The notes under the pieces were generated by a model. The model saw only the letters and a list, made by a program, of their open reading frames with translations. It was not told the DNA's origin and ran no database searches. Below are positions 23,567-32,108 of a stretch of DNA of 37,505 nt, piece after piece. The first letter of the stretch is position 1. Every line of letters begins with the position of its first letter. The position numbers and the translations under genes are program-made. Source of the stretch: an uncultured Bacilli bacterium (GTDB lineage: Bacteria > Bacillota_I > Bacilli_A > RF39 > UBA660); NCBI GenBank assembly GCA_944358235.1, contig CALVQL010000003.1, positions 1 through 37,505 of the forward strand. The letters run 5' to 3'.

Positions 23567-24751
23567 ATGACAATAGAAAACTTGAATTTAAAAGTCGAAA
23601 ATAATCATATTTTAAATGTCGAAGAGTTAATTCTAGAAATAAAATCGTTAGAATATAATTTTAATAATTATGAATTTCTACAGATTTTATCCAATAATCT
23701 TCGTTTTAGAGCGTATGATAATAAAGATGAGTTAGAACGTATTGTAAATTCGAAAATAAGTGAATTCAAGAAAGAGAGACACTTGGACAATATCGACGTA
23801 TTAAAGCATTTGCAACAACGAAATTCGCAATTAGATGAGTTATCGATTATCGAAACAACATCTTTACAAAATGATTCCAAAAGAGCAATTGATTATCTTG
23901 CATATTCTGAAAAAGATCAGCCGATAGATATTGCTATATGTCCTCCGGATACCGGACTAGATGCTTTTTTCGATAAATATCCCGAATTAGCGGATAATGC
24001 CGATTCTAAAACTGTATTTAATCGTTTCAAAGAATATACGCATGTTGATCTTGATTTTTATCCTCTTGAAAGTTTTGAAGACGATCAGCCGAATCTTGCT
24101 GCTTATTCCGTCGTTTCAGACCCTTCTATTAAGCGACAAGAATTAGAAGAGTTAAAAGATTATGTAGTAATTAATGATCTCGAAGGAAATATTGAAGTTA
24201 CAGTCGATTCTTATGGCGAGCGTATATATAGAGTAGGAAAGACTTTGATAAAATTTACAACAGATACCAATAATAATCGCCATTTAATACCCTTAACTAC
24301 TGCACCGACTACAGAATTTACCTTTGATATAGAACATTTTAAAAATCTAGTTTCTAAGCACCAATCATCAGAGATTCCTCTGACAATCAAAGAAAGCACA
24401 TATCTCGATCATGCAATCGACTACATCTTTGATACTTTATCTAAAAATACGGTTGATAATGATATTAAAGAAGGGTTAATCGCCGCTTTAAATGAGTATA
24501 TTTTGCCATTAGTAGAAATCTACAATAAAGAACAAGAAGGACTTGAAGGAACTTTGACCAATCATGAAAGATATCATGTGGAACAGTATCTGATCTATCA
24601 AAATACCGTAAAAAACACGCAATCACTAAAACCACCAAAGAAGAAATTAAAAAAGAATAATACTTCTTCTGGAATCGCAAATGTACTGATTTTAGCTGAA
24701 CTAACAACCGTCGGAATACTGCTCACATTGCTTTTATCTATTGCTAAGTAA
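23567..24751 (+). CDS. Unrecognised acidic cytoplasmic protein with a C-terminal membrane tail
   Basis: 394 residues; ATG at 23567 follows AGGTGG and lies one base after the ftsW stop, so the two are cotranscribed. No known domain recognised. The N-terminal ~110 residues look helical and charged (LNVEELILEIKSLEYNFNNY, then DELERIVNSKISEFKK). A mixed middle includes a short beta-like block (DYVVINDLEGNIEVTVDSYG). After it come a helical part (~250-345), a Lys-rich stretch (PPKKKLKKNN) and a single C-terminal transmembrane helix (~371-392) with almost nothing after it. That layout is tail-anchored with the bulk in the cytoplasm. Context with an SEDS polymerase suggests the cell envelope, but this is inference only. 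Confidence 0.75.
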   Translation: MTIENLNLKVENNHILNVEELILEIKSLEYNFNNYEFLQILSNNLRFRAYDNKDELERIVNSKISEFKKERHLDNIDVLKHLQQRNSQLDELSIIETTSLQNDSKRAIDYLAYSEKDQPIDIAICPPDTGLDAFFDKYPELADNADSKTVFNRFKEYTHVDLDFYPLESFEDDQPNLAAYSVVSDPSIKRQELEELKDYVVINDLEGNIEVTVDSYGERIYRVGKTLIKFTTDTNNNRHLIPLTTAPTTEFTFDIEHFKNLVSKHQSSEIPLTIKESTYLDHAIDYIFDTLSKNTVDNDIKEGLIAALNEYILPLVEIYNKEQEGLEGTLTNHERYHVEQYLIYQNTVKNTQSLKPPKKKLKKNNTSSGIANVLILAELTTVGILLTLLLSIAK

Positions 24752-24769
24752 ATAACTATAAAGTATAAT
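24741..24769 (+). promoter_or_regulatory. Promoter for frr
   Basis: TTGCTA (24741-24746), 17-nt spacer, TATAAT (24764-24769), overlapping the end of the upstream gene. AAGGAGAG ribosome binding site lies immediately after. Confidence 0.5.
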
Positions 24770-24788
24770 ATTTTTAAGGAGAGATTTT

Positions 24789-25331
24789 ATGGATTATGTT
24801 GATAGTGCCGAACTGAGCATGATTAAAGCTATTGATAATTTAGAGGCGAGATTAATTACTGTTCGAGCTGGAAGAGCAAATGCGAGCATGTTAAATGGAA
24901 TTATGGTGGATTATTATGGAGCTAAAAGTCCCATAAATGCTTTGGCTAATATAACTGTACCTGAAGCTCGTGAATTGTTCATCAAACCTTTTGATCGTTC
25001 TGCTCTAAAAGATATCGAAAGAGCGATAAATGAAGCAAATATTGGAATTACTCCAACTAACAATGGGGAGACGATTATTTTAACTGTTCCTCAACTTACT
25101 GAAGAAACTCGTCGTACATATGTTAAGCAAGTGCACGAAATGGGAGAACAAGCTAAAGTTGCTTTACGTAACGCTCGTCAAGATGCTAATAATGCAATAA
25201 AAAAGGACGAGGAATTGACAGAAGACGAAGAGAAGAGCCTAATGAACGATATTCAGGAATTGATAAATAAATACAATAAAATTGTCGATGAAAAAATAAA
25301 AGAAAAAGAGCAAGAATTAATGAGTATTTAA
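24789..25331 (+). CDS. frr: Ribosome recycling factor
   Basis: Splits post-termination ribosomes with EF-G. 180 residues against a usual ~185. Diagnostic blocks: RAGRANASMLNGIMVDYYGAKSPI, the loop NANIGITPTNNGETI region (here EANIGITPTNNG), and VALRNARQDANNAIKK. Usually cotranscribed with pyrH and tsf; here it stands alone between its own promoter and terminator. Confidence 0.98.
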   Translation: MDYVDSAELSMIKAIDNLEARLITVRAGRANASMLNGIMVDYYGAKSPINALANITVPEARELFIKPFDRSALKDIERAINEANIGITPTNNGETIILTVPQLTEETRRTYVKQVHEMGEQAKVALRNARQDANNAIKKDEELTEDEEKSLMNDIQELINKYNKIVDEKIKEKEQELMSI

Positions 25332-25352
25332 GACTTCTTAAATACTTTTTTT
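25323..25352 (+). terminator. Terminator after frr
   Basis: 10-bp stem AGTATTTAAG/CTTAAATACT with ACTT loop, then six T. Overlaps the last codons of frr. Confidence 0.92.
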
Positions 25353-25380
25353 ATAAAAAAAATTGGCTTAACTGCCAATT
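25353..25380 (-). terminator. Terminator of the minus-strand small membrane gene
   Basis: Read on the minus strand: AATTGGC-AGTTAA-GCCAATT followed by eight T-rich bases. The stop codon of the small gene is in the loop. It abuts the frr terminator tail to tail. Confidence 0.8.
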
Positions 25381-25565
25381 GCATAAGATACAAAATAATA
25401 AATTAAAGGCGCTGCAAACGATGCTAGCATAGCCAAGAACATAAACCAAACGAATATTTTTACTCCTATAGGAGTCGAATCAGTTTTCTTTTTATTTTTT
25501 CTTTTCTTTGGTTTGGCTATTTTTATATCTCCAACAACCTCATATTTTTTTTCATCGATACTCAT
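25368..25565 (-). CDS. Small single-pass membrane protein with basic cytoplasmic part
   Basis: 65 residues: acidic start, then a Lys-rich stretch (KIAKPKKRKNKKK), and one hydrophobic helix (about 37-62). AGGTGAT ribosome binding site 7 nt before the ATG and a dedicated terminator make it a real gene. A TATAAT box lies further upstream on the minus strand (25585-25590). I do not recognise a family. Orientation is likely N-terminus inside, by the positive-inside rule. It is divergent from spoIIM. Confidence 0.7.
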   Translation of the reverse strand: MSIDEKKYEVVGDIKIAKPKKRKNKKKTDSTPIGVKIFVWFMFLAMLASFAAPLIYYFVSYAIGS

Positions 25566-25579
25566 AAATAAATCACCTT

Positions 25580-25608
25580 CATTAATTATAAACTATTTGT
25601 CATACAAA
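25580..25608 (+). promoter_or_regulatory. Possible sigma-E promoter for spoIIM
   Basis: CATACAAA at 25601-25608 carries the full CATACA core of the sigma-E -10; the -35 candidate CATTAAT (25580-25586) matches weakly with a 14-nt spacer. B. subtilis spoIIM is transcribed by sigma-E. No good sigma-A promoter is seen on this strand. Confidence 0.35.
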
Positions 25609-25643
25609 ATAAAGTGTTTAATATAAATTAAATGGGTGAAAAT

Positions 25644-26189
25644 ATGAGAAAAAGTAGACACGTTATAGTATTTGTTGTAGTATTATTCATCGTTTCTGTA
25701 ATAACCGGATATATCTATGGAATTAATAATTATTATGATTTGACAGATTATATCGAAGGACTTAGTGGACACAACAATTTATTTATTCCTCATTTGATTA
25801 TTTTCTTTCTATTTCTTTTTTCGACAATTTCTCTGCTTGGAATAATTGCCGAAAGTATTTATATCGGTTTTGAAGGAGTAAGTATCGGATATCTTCTCGC
25901 CATTTTCTTTAGCAATTTCAAATTAAAGGGAATTTTATATGCCTTAGTAACGATTGCTATTAATAAATTATTTTTATTACTGATACTCATATATCTTTTT
26001 ATCGTTAGTTTTAAATATATCAAGAAAAGTATCGATAATATAATTGGTATCAACAAGGATTACTTCGACGGTATGATAAAACCGTTATTACAAAAATACT
26101 TTATAATTTTGTTAATTCTTTTAGCGTACGATACTGTCATTTATTTCTTTGGCAATAAATTATTAAATTATCTTACTTTTATGCTATAA
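25644..26189 (+). CDS. spoIIM: SpoIIM-family stage II sporulation membrane protein
   Basis: Part of the SpoIID-SpoIIM-SpoIIP engulfment machine that remodels septal peptidoglycan; SpoIIM is the membrane scaffold. Start at 25644 after GGGTGA. 181 residues (B. subtilis ~215) with about five membrane helices. Family layout: MRKSRHVIVFVVVLF first helix, polar segment, then a long hydrophobic core with ISLLGII...YIGFEGVSIGYLLAIFFSNFK and a following KGILYALVTIAINKLFLL. Recognition is by topology and the GF.G..IG...... core, so a related SpoIIM-domain protein outside sporulation is the alternative. Confidence 0.72.
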   Translation: MRKSRHVIVFVVVLFIVSVITGYIYGINNYYDLTDYIEGLSGHNNLFIPHLIIFFLFLFSTISLLGIIAESIYIGFEGVSIGYLLAIFFSNFKLKGILYALVTIAINKLFLLLILIYLFIVSFKYIKKSIDNIIGINKDYFDGMIKPLLQKYFIILLILLAYDTVIYFFGNKLLNYLTFML

Positions 26190-26190
26190 T
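26182..26190 (+). promoter_or_regulatory. Extended -10 promoter for mnmA
   Basis: TGC-TATAAT overlapping the spoIIM stop codon, the same TATGCTATAAT string as before nfo. Ribosome binding site AGAAGGGA follows. Confidence 0.6.
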
Positions 26191-26211
26191 ACCCTTAAAG
26201 AAGGGATGTTT

Positions 26212-27321
26212 ATGGCTAAGAAAGTTGTTATTGGTATGTCAGGAGGTGTCGATTCATCAGTTGCTGCATATCTTTTAAAAAAACAGGGATATGAAGTAAT
26301 CGGCTTATTCATGCGTAATTGGGACAGCTTAGTAAATAACGATATATCGGGTAATCCATATATCGATGATAATATCTGCCCTCAAGAACAAGATTATAAT
26401 GATGCTCTTGCTGTTTGTAAGCATTTGAATATTCCACTTCATCGTGTCGATTTTATCAAAGAATATTGGGATAATGTTTTCAGTTATTTTCTCGAAGAGT
26501 TAGAAGCAGGACGCACTCCTAATCCTGATGTAATGTGTAATAAGTATATTAAATTTGATGCTTTCATCAAGGAGGCTCGCCGTCTAGGAGCTGATTATAT
26601 TGCGACTGGGCACTATGCCAGAGTTAAGGGATGTAAATTATATCGCGGCGTCGATTCAAATAAGGATCAATCATACTTTTTGGCACAACTTACTCCTAAT
26701 CAATTAAAAGACGTTTTATTTCCGATTGGTGACTTAGAAAAGAGTGAAGTTAGAAAGATTGCCATTGATAATGATATTCCGACTGCTAAGAAGAAGGATT
26801 CGACAGGAATATGTTTTATTGGTGAACGAAATTATCAGAAATTTATTCAAAACTATTTAAAACCGAATCCGGGATATATTATCGATGTCGATACGTTAGA
26901 AATCGTCGGTCGTCATGACGGACTTATGAATTATACGATTGGTCAGCGTCGCAATGTCGGAATAAGCGGTTTTGCCGAAAAACACTTTGTCGTCGGAAAG
27001 AATGTGGCTAAAAACGAATTATATATCGCCTTTGGAGATGATCCGGAAGCACTATATTCTGATGAATGTATTATCGATACCGTGAATTTTATTTCCCCAA
27101 ATCATCCGACTTTTTGCACCGCCAAATTCCGCTATCGTGGGCCAGATAACGAGGTAATGTTAGAGTATCGCGAGGACGGTACTATAAGTGTTCGTTATCC
27201 GCAAAAAGTAAAGGCAGTAACTCCAGGTCAAATATGTGTCTTTTATCTTGGTGAACAGTGTTTGGGAAGTGGAATTATCAAAGAAATTCGAAAAAATAGA
27301 GAAAAACTATGGTATTTATAG
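26212..27321 (+). CDS. mnmA: tRNA-specific 2-thiouridylase MnmA
   Basis: Inserts sulphur at C2 of the wobble uridine (position 34) in Lys, Glu and Gln tRNAs. Start at 26212, 4-11 nt after AGAAGGGA; an ATG two codons earlier lies too close. 369 residues. PP-loop GMSGGVDSS at 8-16; catalytic Cys109 in NPDVMCNKYIKF and Cys201 in STGICFIGER form the persulphide pair. The C-terminal beta-barrel ends SGIIKEIRKN. The sulphur donor enzyme gene (iscS/mnmC type) is not adjacent. Confidence 0.98.
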   Translation: MAKKVVIGMSGGVDSSVAAYLLKKQGYEVIGLFMRNWDSLVNNDISGNPYIDDNICPQEQDYNDALAVCKHLNIPLHRVDFIKEYWDNVFSYFLEELEAGRTPNPDVMCNKYIKFDAFIKEARRLGADYIATGHYARVKGCKLYRGVDSNKDQSYFLAQLTPNQLKDVLFPIGDLEKSEVRKIAIDNDIPTAKKKDSTGICFIGERNYQKFIQNYLKPNPGYIIDVDTLEIVGRHDGLMNYTIGQRRNVGISGFAEKHFVVGKNVAKNELYIAFGDDPEALYSDECIIDTVNFISPNHPTFCTAKFRYRGPDNEVMLEYREDGTISVRYPQKVKAVTPGQICVFYLGEQCLGSGIIKEIRKNREKLWYL

Positions 27322-27329
27322 CTTTTTTT
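27302..27329 (+). terminator. Weak terminator candidate after mnmA
   Basis: AAAAACTAT...ATAG-CTTTTTTT with a bulged C and 7-nt loop around the stop codon, followed by a T tract. The next 70 nt are A/T homopolymer-rich and may add to termination. Confidence 0.35.
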
Positions 27330-27389
27330 CCTTTTTTTTGGCATTTTTTTCAAAAAAATTAAAGGAAAATGAAAGGTTTTTGAAATAAA

Positions 27390-27395
27390 TATAAT
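27390..27395 (+). promoter_or_regulatory. -10 box for the dnaG operon
   Basis: TATAAT 14 nt before the dnaG ATG, almost touching AGAAGGTG. No good -35 is visible in the AT-rich sequence upstream. Confidence 0.4.
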
Positions 27396-27409
27396 TAGAA
27401 GGTGATTTT

Positions 27410-29137
27410 ATGGCCATGTTACCTACAGAAGAGATTAATCGCATACAGCGCACGGCCAACATCGTCGATATTATTGGTTCTTACATAAATCTCGAGAAAA
27501 AGGGAAAAAATTATTTTGGGGTATGTCCTTTTCATGATGATCATAATCCTTCGATGAGTGTCAGTGAAGAAAAGCAACTATATACGTGTTTTGTCTGTCA
27601 TGCGACTGGAACAGTTTTCACTTTTGTGCAGAATTATGAAAACGTCTCTTTTATCGAAGCTGTTAAGATCGTGGCTGACCGCGTCGGCATCGAACTCGAT
27701 TCCGGCTATAAAGTTACATCGAAATATGATAAACACTATGAATTAGTCGATTTGGCGGTAAAGTATTATCAAAATAATTTGAAAAGTAGTGATGGAAAGC
27801 AAGCTCGCGAGTATTTAAAAAATCGTGGTTTGAGTGAAGAGGTAATCAACGATTTTGCAATCGGGCTTGCCCCTAAAGCTCCAGATAATTTGACAAAACT
27901 TCTGATAAATAAAGGATACTCTGAAGAAATGCTTCTTGATACCGGAATATCTAATCGTGGTAGTACGTTATATGATCTTTTTCGTAACCGTATAACATTT
28001 CCTATACACAATGCTTCGGGAAAACCTGTTGGATTTTCGGCACGTATATTTGACGATAGTGATGAAGCCAAATACATTAACACTCGTGAGACGAAAATCT
28101 TTAAGAAGGGTGAAATACTCTTTAATTATCACCGAGCGCAAAACGAAGCACGGCGTTTAAAGTATCTTCTCGTCGTCGAAGGCCAGATGGACGCTGTTAG
28201 AATCTATTCTTGTGGATTAAAAAATGTCGTCGCCACAATGGGGACAGCCCTTACAAATGAGCACATAAAATTATTAAAAAAACTGAATACGACGATAGTA
28301 TTATGTATGGATAACGATTCAGCCGGAGAAAAAGCGACGATAACGAATGGCGAATTATTAGCTGATGCCCAAATCGATCTTAAAGTATTACGCATATCTG
28401 GAGCAAAAGATCCTGATGAATATTTATTGAAATATTCCGTTGAAGAATTTAAAGATGCTATAAATCATGCGATTAGTTTCTTCGATTTTAAGCTAAACTA
28501 TTTAAAGAAGAATAAAAACTTCTCCAAAGTCGATGATGTGTCAGAATATGTAAATTCAGTAATAGCAGAACTTAATAAAACTCATGATGACATTCTCATC
28601 GATTTGACAGTTAACCGTCTTAGTGAGGAATATCATATTGATCGCAATATCCTGTTAAATAAGATTATTAAAGTGGAAACTCCAAAAACAGAAATAATTG
28701 TCAAGCCAAAAAAAATACCCAAGGCTCGACGCGATAAATTGTTTGATATGCTGATATTCTATATGATGAATGGTGAAAAGTATATTAAACTATATGAACA
28801 AGAACTATCTTATTTGCCAGACGAAAAATATGTTGCGATAGCAGAGGATATACTTGCATTTTTTATCAAATACAATTATATTAATATGGCGGATTTTATC
28901 ACTTATGAAATAGATGGGGATAATTATGAAAAAGTTTTAGATATCGTCGATAATTATGCGTTGATAGAATTGAACGATGGAGAATACATCGGTCTTATCG
29001 AAAAGATAAAAAAGCTCATCGATGAAGAACGAATTTCTAAATTAAGAGAACAGCTAAAACGAGAAAGTGATATTAATGCTAAATTAAAAATAGCAGATGA
29101 GATAACAAGATTGAAAAAAAGGATGTGTAACTTATGA
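27410..29137 (+). CDS. dnaG: DNA primase
   Basis: Makes RNA primers for lagging-strand synthesis with the DnaB-type helicase. 575 residues. The CHC2 zinc finger has Cys39, His42, Cys60 and Cys63. The catalytic core has a TOPRIM domain with Glu257 in VVEGQMDA and Asp301/Asp303 in MDNDSAG. The last ~140 residues are a divergent helicase-binding domain. First gene of the dnaG-rpoD-trmK macromolecular-synthesis operon; ATGA overlap with rpoD. rpsU is not upstream. Confidence 0.98.
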   Translation: MAMLPTEEINRIQRTANIVDIIGSYINLEKKGKNYFGVCPFHDDHNPSMSVSEEKQLYTCFVCHATGTVFTFVQNYENVSFIEAVKIVADRVGIELDSGYKVTSKYDKHYELVDLAVKYYQNNLKSSDGKQAREYLKNRGLSEEVINDFAIGLAPKAPDNLTKLLINKGYSEEMLLDTGISNRGSTLYDLFRNRITFPIHNASGKPVGFSARIFDDSDEAKYINTRETKIFKKGEILFNYHRAQNEARRLKYLLVVEGQMDAVRIYSCGLKNVVATMGTALTNEHIKLLKKLNTTIVLCMDNDSAGEKATITNGELLADAQIDLKVLRISGAKDPDEYLLKYSVEEFKDAINHAISFFDFKLNYLKKNKNFSKVDDVSEYVNSVIAELNKTHDDILIDLTVNRLSEEYHIDRNILLNKIIKVETPKTEIIVKPKKIPKARRDKLFDMLIFYMMNGEKYIKLYEQELSYLPDEKYVAIAEDILAFFIKYNYINMADFITYEIDGDNYEKVLDIVDNYALIELNDGEYIGLIEKIKKLIDEERISKLREQLKRESDINAKLKIADEITRLKKRMCNL

Positions 29138-30231
29138 AAAAAGTAAAAGAAATCAAGACGTTTGACGAACGCAAAAACGAGTTGTTAGAATTAGGGAAAA
29201 AAAGGGGATATATCACATTTGAAGAATTGGCCCAATCTCTTCAAGGATTGGAGATGGATAGCGATTCTCTTGATTCGCTATATACGACATTTGTCGAAGC
29301 TGGAATTAATGTTATAACTGAAGAAGAAGCCAATAGTGATGGTTCAGCAAAACCAGAAGCAGTTGTCGTCTTAAATGATGAGGATTTGACTAAGGACGTC
29401 AATATTAACGATCCCGTTCGTATGTACTTAAAAGAAATTGGTCGCATAAGCTTGCTCTCGCCGGAAGAAGAGATGGAGCTTTCAATTCGTGTTGCTAATG
29501 GTGACGAGGAAGCACGAAATATTCTTGCCGAATCGAATCTACGTCTTGTCGTATCCATTGCAAAGCGTTATGTTGGACGTGGATTATTATTTTTAGATCT
29601 TATTCAAGAAGGAAATATCGGACTAATGAAAGCCGTAGAAAAGTTCGATTTCGGTAAAGGATATAAATTTTCAACTTATGCTACTTGGTGGATACGTCAA
29701 GCCATAACGCGTGCTCTAGCTGACCAAGCTAGGACAATTCGTGTTCCAGTACATATGGTCGAAACTATCAACAAAATGGCCCGTATTCAACGTCAGATGA
29801 CTCTTGAATTAAATCGCGAACCGAGCGATGAAGAACTAGCTAAAAAAATGGGAATTAGTATCGAAAAAGTTCGTGAAGTCATCAAAATTAGCCAGGATCC
29901 TGTCTCTTTGGAAACTCCTATTGGAGAAGAAGATGATTCACACTTAGGTGATTTTATCAAAGATGAAAGCAGTTTATCACCAGAAGAATATGCTACAAAC
30001 GAAATACTAAAAGAAGAGATAAAATCGGTTTTAGCGACTCTTCAACCGCGTGAACAACAAGTATTAGAATTGCGCTTCGGTTTAGTCGATGGAACATCAT
30101 ATACACTAGAAGAAGTCGGAAAGAGATTTAATGTTACACGTGAACGTATTCGTCAGATTGAAGCTAAAGCTCTTCGTAAATTACGTCATCCATCTCGCGC
30201 CAAAAAACTAAAAGATTTTATGGTGGACTAA
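29134..30231 (+). CDS. rpoD: RNA polymerase primary sigma factor
   Basis: 365 residues, the SigA length of Bacilli. Short region 1.1 (to ~80), region 1.2 with [19 protein letters not shown], region 2 with [22 protein letters not shown] and the -10-binding [13 protein letters not shown]. Region 3 follows, and region 4.2 helix-turn-helix [21 protein letters not shown] reads the -35. Overlaps dnaG by 4 nt (ATGA). Consistent with the TTGACA/TATAAT promoters found in this window. Confidence 0.99.
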   Translation: MKKVKEIKTFDERKNELLELGKKRGYITFEELAQSLQGLEMDSDSLDSLYTTFVEAGINVITEEEANSDGSAKPEAVVVLNDEDLTKDVNINDPVRMYLKEIGRISLLSPEEEMELSIRVANGDEEARNILAESNLRLVVSIAKRYVGRGLLFLDLIQEGNIGLMKAVEKFDFGKGYKFSTYATWWIRQAITRALADQARTIRVPVHMVETINKMARIQRQMTLELNREPSDEELAKKMGISIEKVREVIKISQDPVSLETPIGEEDDSHLGDFIKDESSLSPEEYATNEILKEEIKSVLATLQPREQQVLELRFGLVDGTSYTLEEVGKRFNVTRERIRQIEAKALRKLRHPSRAKKLKDFMVD

Positions 30232-30232
30232 T

Positions 30233-30889
30233 ATGTTGAGTATCAGATTAGAATCATTAGCTCGTCACATTAATTTTAACGATCATATCATCGATATCGG
30301 ATGTGATCATGCGCTATTAGACGTCTATTTAGTAAAAAATAATGTCGTAAAGAAAATGATTGTTTCTGACATTCATGAGAACGCTTTAAATACTGGTAAA
30401 GATAACATTCAAAAAAATAATCTGAGCGATCGCATTGAAGCGCGTTTGGGGGATGGCTTAAGTGTTTTAACAGATGACGATAAAATAGATACAATTCTAA
30501 TATCCGGAATGGGAACATCGACAATTCTAAAAATTCTTGATAACCCATATTTAAATAAAATAGATAAATTGATAATTCAATCGAATAATGATCATTACGA
30601 ATTGCGCGAAAATATCACAAGCAGAGGCTTTTCGATAAAAGCCGAAGATTTTTTAGTAGATAATAACAAACACTATATAAATATTGTATTTGTTCGTGGT
30701 AATAAAAAGTATAGTAAAAAAGAACTTAAATATGGCCCCGTATTAATTCATAACAAAAATTATTTGAATTTTGAACTTTCAAATTGTCAAAAAATATATA
30801 ATCTAATACCTAGAATGAAATTGCGTTATCGTTTAAAATTGAAAAGAGAAATGCATCTTTTGAAAAATACTATAAAGGAAAACGACTAA
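30233..30889 (+). CDS. trmK: tRNA (adenine22-N1)-methyltransferase TrmK
   Basis: Class I SAM methyltransferase that makes m1A22 in tRNA. 218 residues. The SAM loop DIGCDHALLDVYL is at about 22-34; acidic motif VSDIHENALNTGKDNI; motif IV ISGMGTSTI. Starts one base after the rpoD stop, as in B. subtilis (yqfN after sigA). The usual Nif3 partner (yqfO) does not follow. Confidence 0.93.
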   Translation: MLSIRLESLARHINFNDHIIDIGCDHALLDVYLVKNNVVKKMIVSDIHENALNTGKDNIQKNNLSDRIEARLGDGLSVLTDDDKIDTILISGMGTSTILKILDNPYLNKIDKLIIQSNNDHYELRENITSRGFSIKAEDFLVDNNKHYINIVFVRGNKKYSKKELKYGPVLIHNKNYLNFELSNCQKIYNLIPRMKLRYRLKLKREMHLLKNTIKEND

Positions 30890-30908
30890 TAGTTTGGAGT
30901 GCCAATAT

Positions 30909-32108
30909 ATGGATAAAGTTATAGTCATAGGTGGAGGAGCTTCGGGGCTTATTGCGGCCTTAAAAGCTTCTGAATCATCCGAAGTAATTATTGTCGAAGG
31001 TAATGATAAATGCGGTAAGAAAATTCTCATAACGGGAAACGGAAAATGTAATTATTGGAACTCTGATATCACTCCAAATCATTTCAATATAACAGAATCG
31101 AGTCTTCTAAAAGATATTCTTTCGCGAAAAGAAGAAGTCCTCGATTTTTTATATTCCCTTACCATATATCCCAAAATAAAAAACGGTTATTATTATCCGA
31201 TGTCTGGGCAGGCTTTTAGCATTAGAGAAATTCTTTTTAATGAAGTTAAAAAACGCAATATTACGGTTTTATTTAATTTTAAAGTAACAGATATAACAAA
31301 GGATAAAGAAAAATTTGTAATTCATTCTGAAAATGACATGCTATTAGCCGATAAGGTTATATTGGCTTGTGGGGGGTCTTCTTATTCCAAGACTGGAAGC
31401 GATGGGACTGGGTATTTATTAGCTGCTAAATTAGGACATAAGTTAAATAAGCCATTACCAGGATTGGTGCCTCTTATCACAGATACAGCTTATAATTGGG
31501 ATGGTGTTCGTATTGATGCCGGACTGACTCTATATATTTCCGGAAAAATGAGCGGGTATGAACTTGGCGAATTACAATTGACTAAAAACGGTTTAAGCGG
31601 CATTTGCTCTTTAAATCTAAGCGGGCGTGTTTCGCGAGCTTTGGATAATGGCAAAAGAGCTCAAATTCGAATAAATTTTATGCCACCAATTGATGATAAC
31701 TTATATACTTGGTTTAATAAGCGTAATCTCGAACTTGCTGACCACACTTTACAGGAATTATTAGAAAGTATTATAAATTATAAAGTACTAGATGTCATAT
31801 TTCGAGTTTCTCAAATTAAACCTGATGAGAGATGGGAAAATCTCTCTGAAGAAAAAAGAAATATCCTAATTAGTTATATCGGTGATTTTCCTATAAATAT
31901 AATCGATACTGAATCCTTCGATCGTGCTCAAACAACGGTTGGAGGAATTCCTCTCGAGGATATAAATGTAAAAACTATGGAATCAAAAATAATAGATAAT
32001 CTTTATATAGTCGGTGAACTCTTAGATGTCGATGGCAAATGTGGAGGTTACAATCTCGCTTTTGCTTGGATAAGTGGCTATATCGCCGGATTGGGAGTGA
32101 CAAAATGA
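30909..32108 (+). CDS. HI0933/BaiN-family FAD-dependent oxidoreductase
   Basis: 399 residues; ATG at 30909 follows TTTGGAG. N-terminal dinucleotide fold VIVIGGGASGLIAALKA with Glu at the end of the second strand (IIVEGND), then KKILITGNGKCNYWN, the family block. Middle insert with GLVPLITDTAYNWDG; C-terminal VGGIPLEDINVKTMESK and GELLDVDGKCGGYNLAFAWISGY rebuild the FAD site. Relatives include flavoproteins that reduce bile-acid intermediates, but most have no known substrate. ATGA overlap with the next flavoprotein. Confidence 0.92.
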   Translation: MDKVIVIGGGASGLIAALKASESSEVIIVEGNDKCGKKILITGNGKCNYWNSDITPNHFNITESSLLKDILSRKEEVLDFLYSLTIYPKIKNGYYYPMSGQAFSIREILFNEVKKRNITVLFNFKVTDITKDKEKFVIHSENDMLLADKVILACGGSSYSKTGSDGTGYLLAAKLGHKLNKPLPGLVPLITDTAYNWDGVRIDAGLTLYISGKMSGYELGELQLTKNGLSGICSLNLSGRVSRALDNGKRAQIRINFMPPIDDNLYTWFNKRNLELADHTLQELLESIINYKVLDVIFRVSQIKPDERWENLSEEKRNILISYIGDFPINIIDTESFDRAQTTVGGIPLEDINVKTMESKIIDNLYIVGELLDVDGKCGGYNLAFAWISGYIAGLGVTK

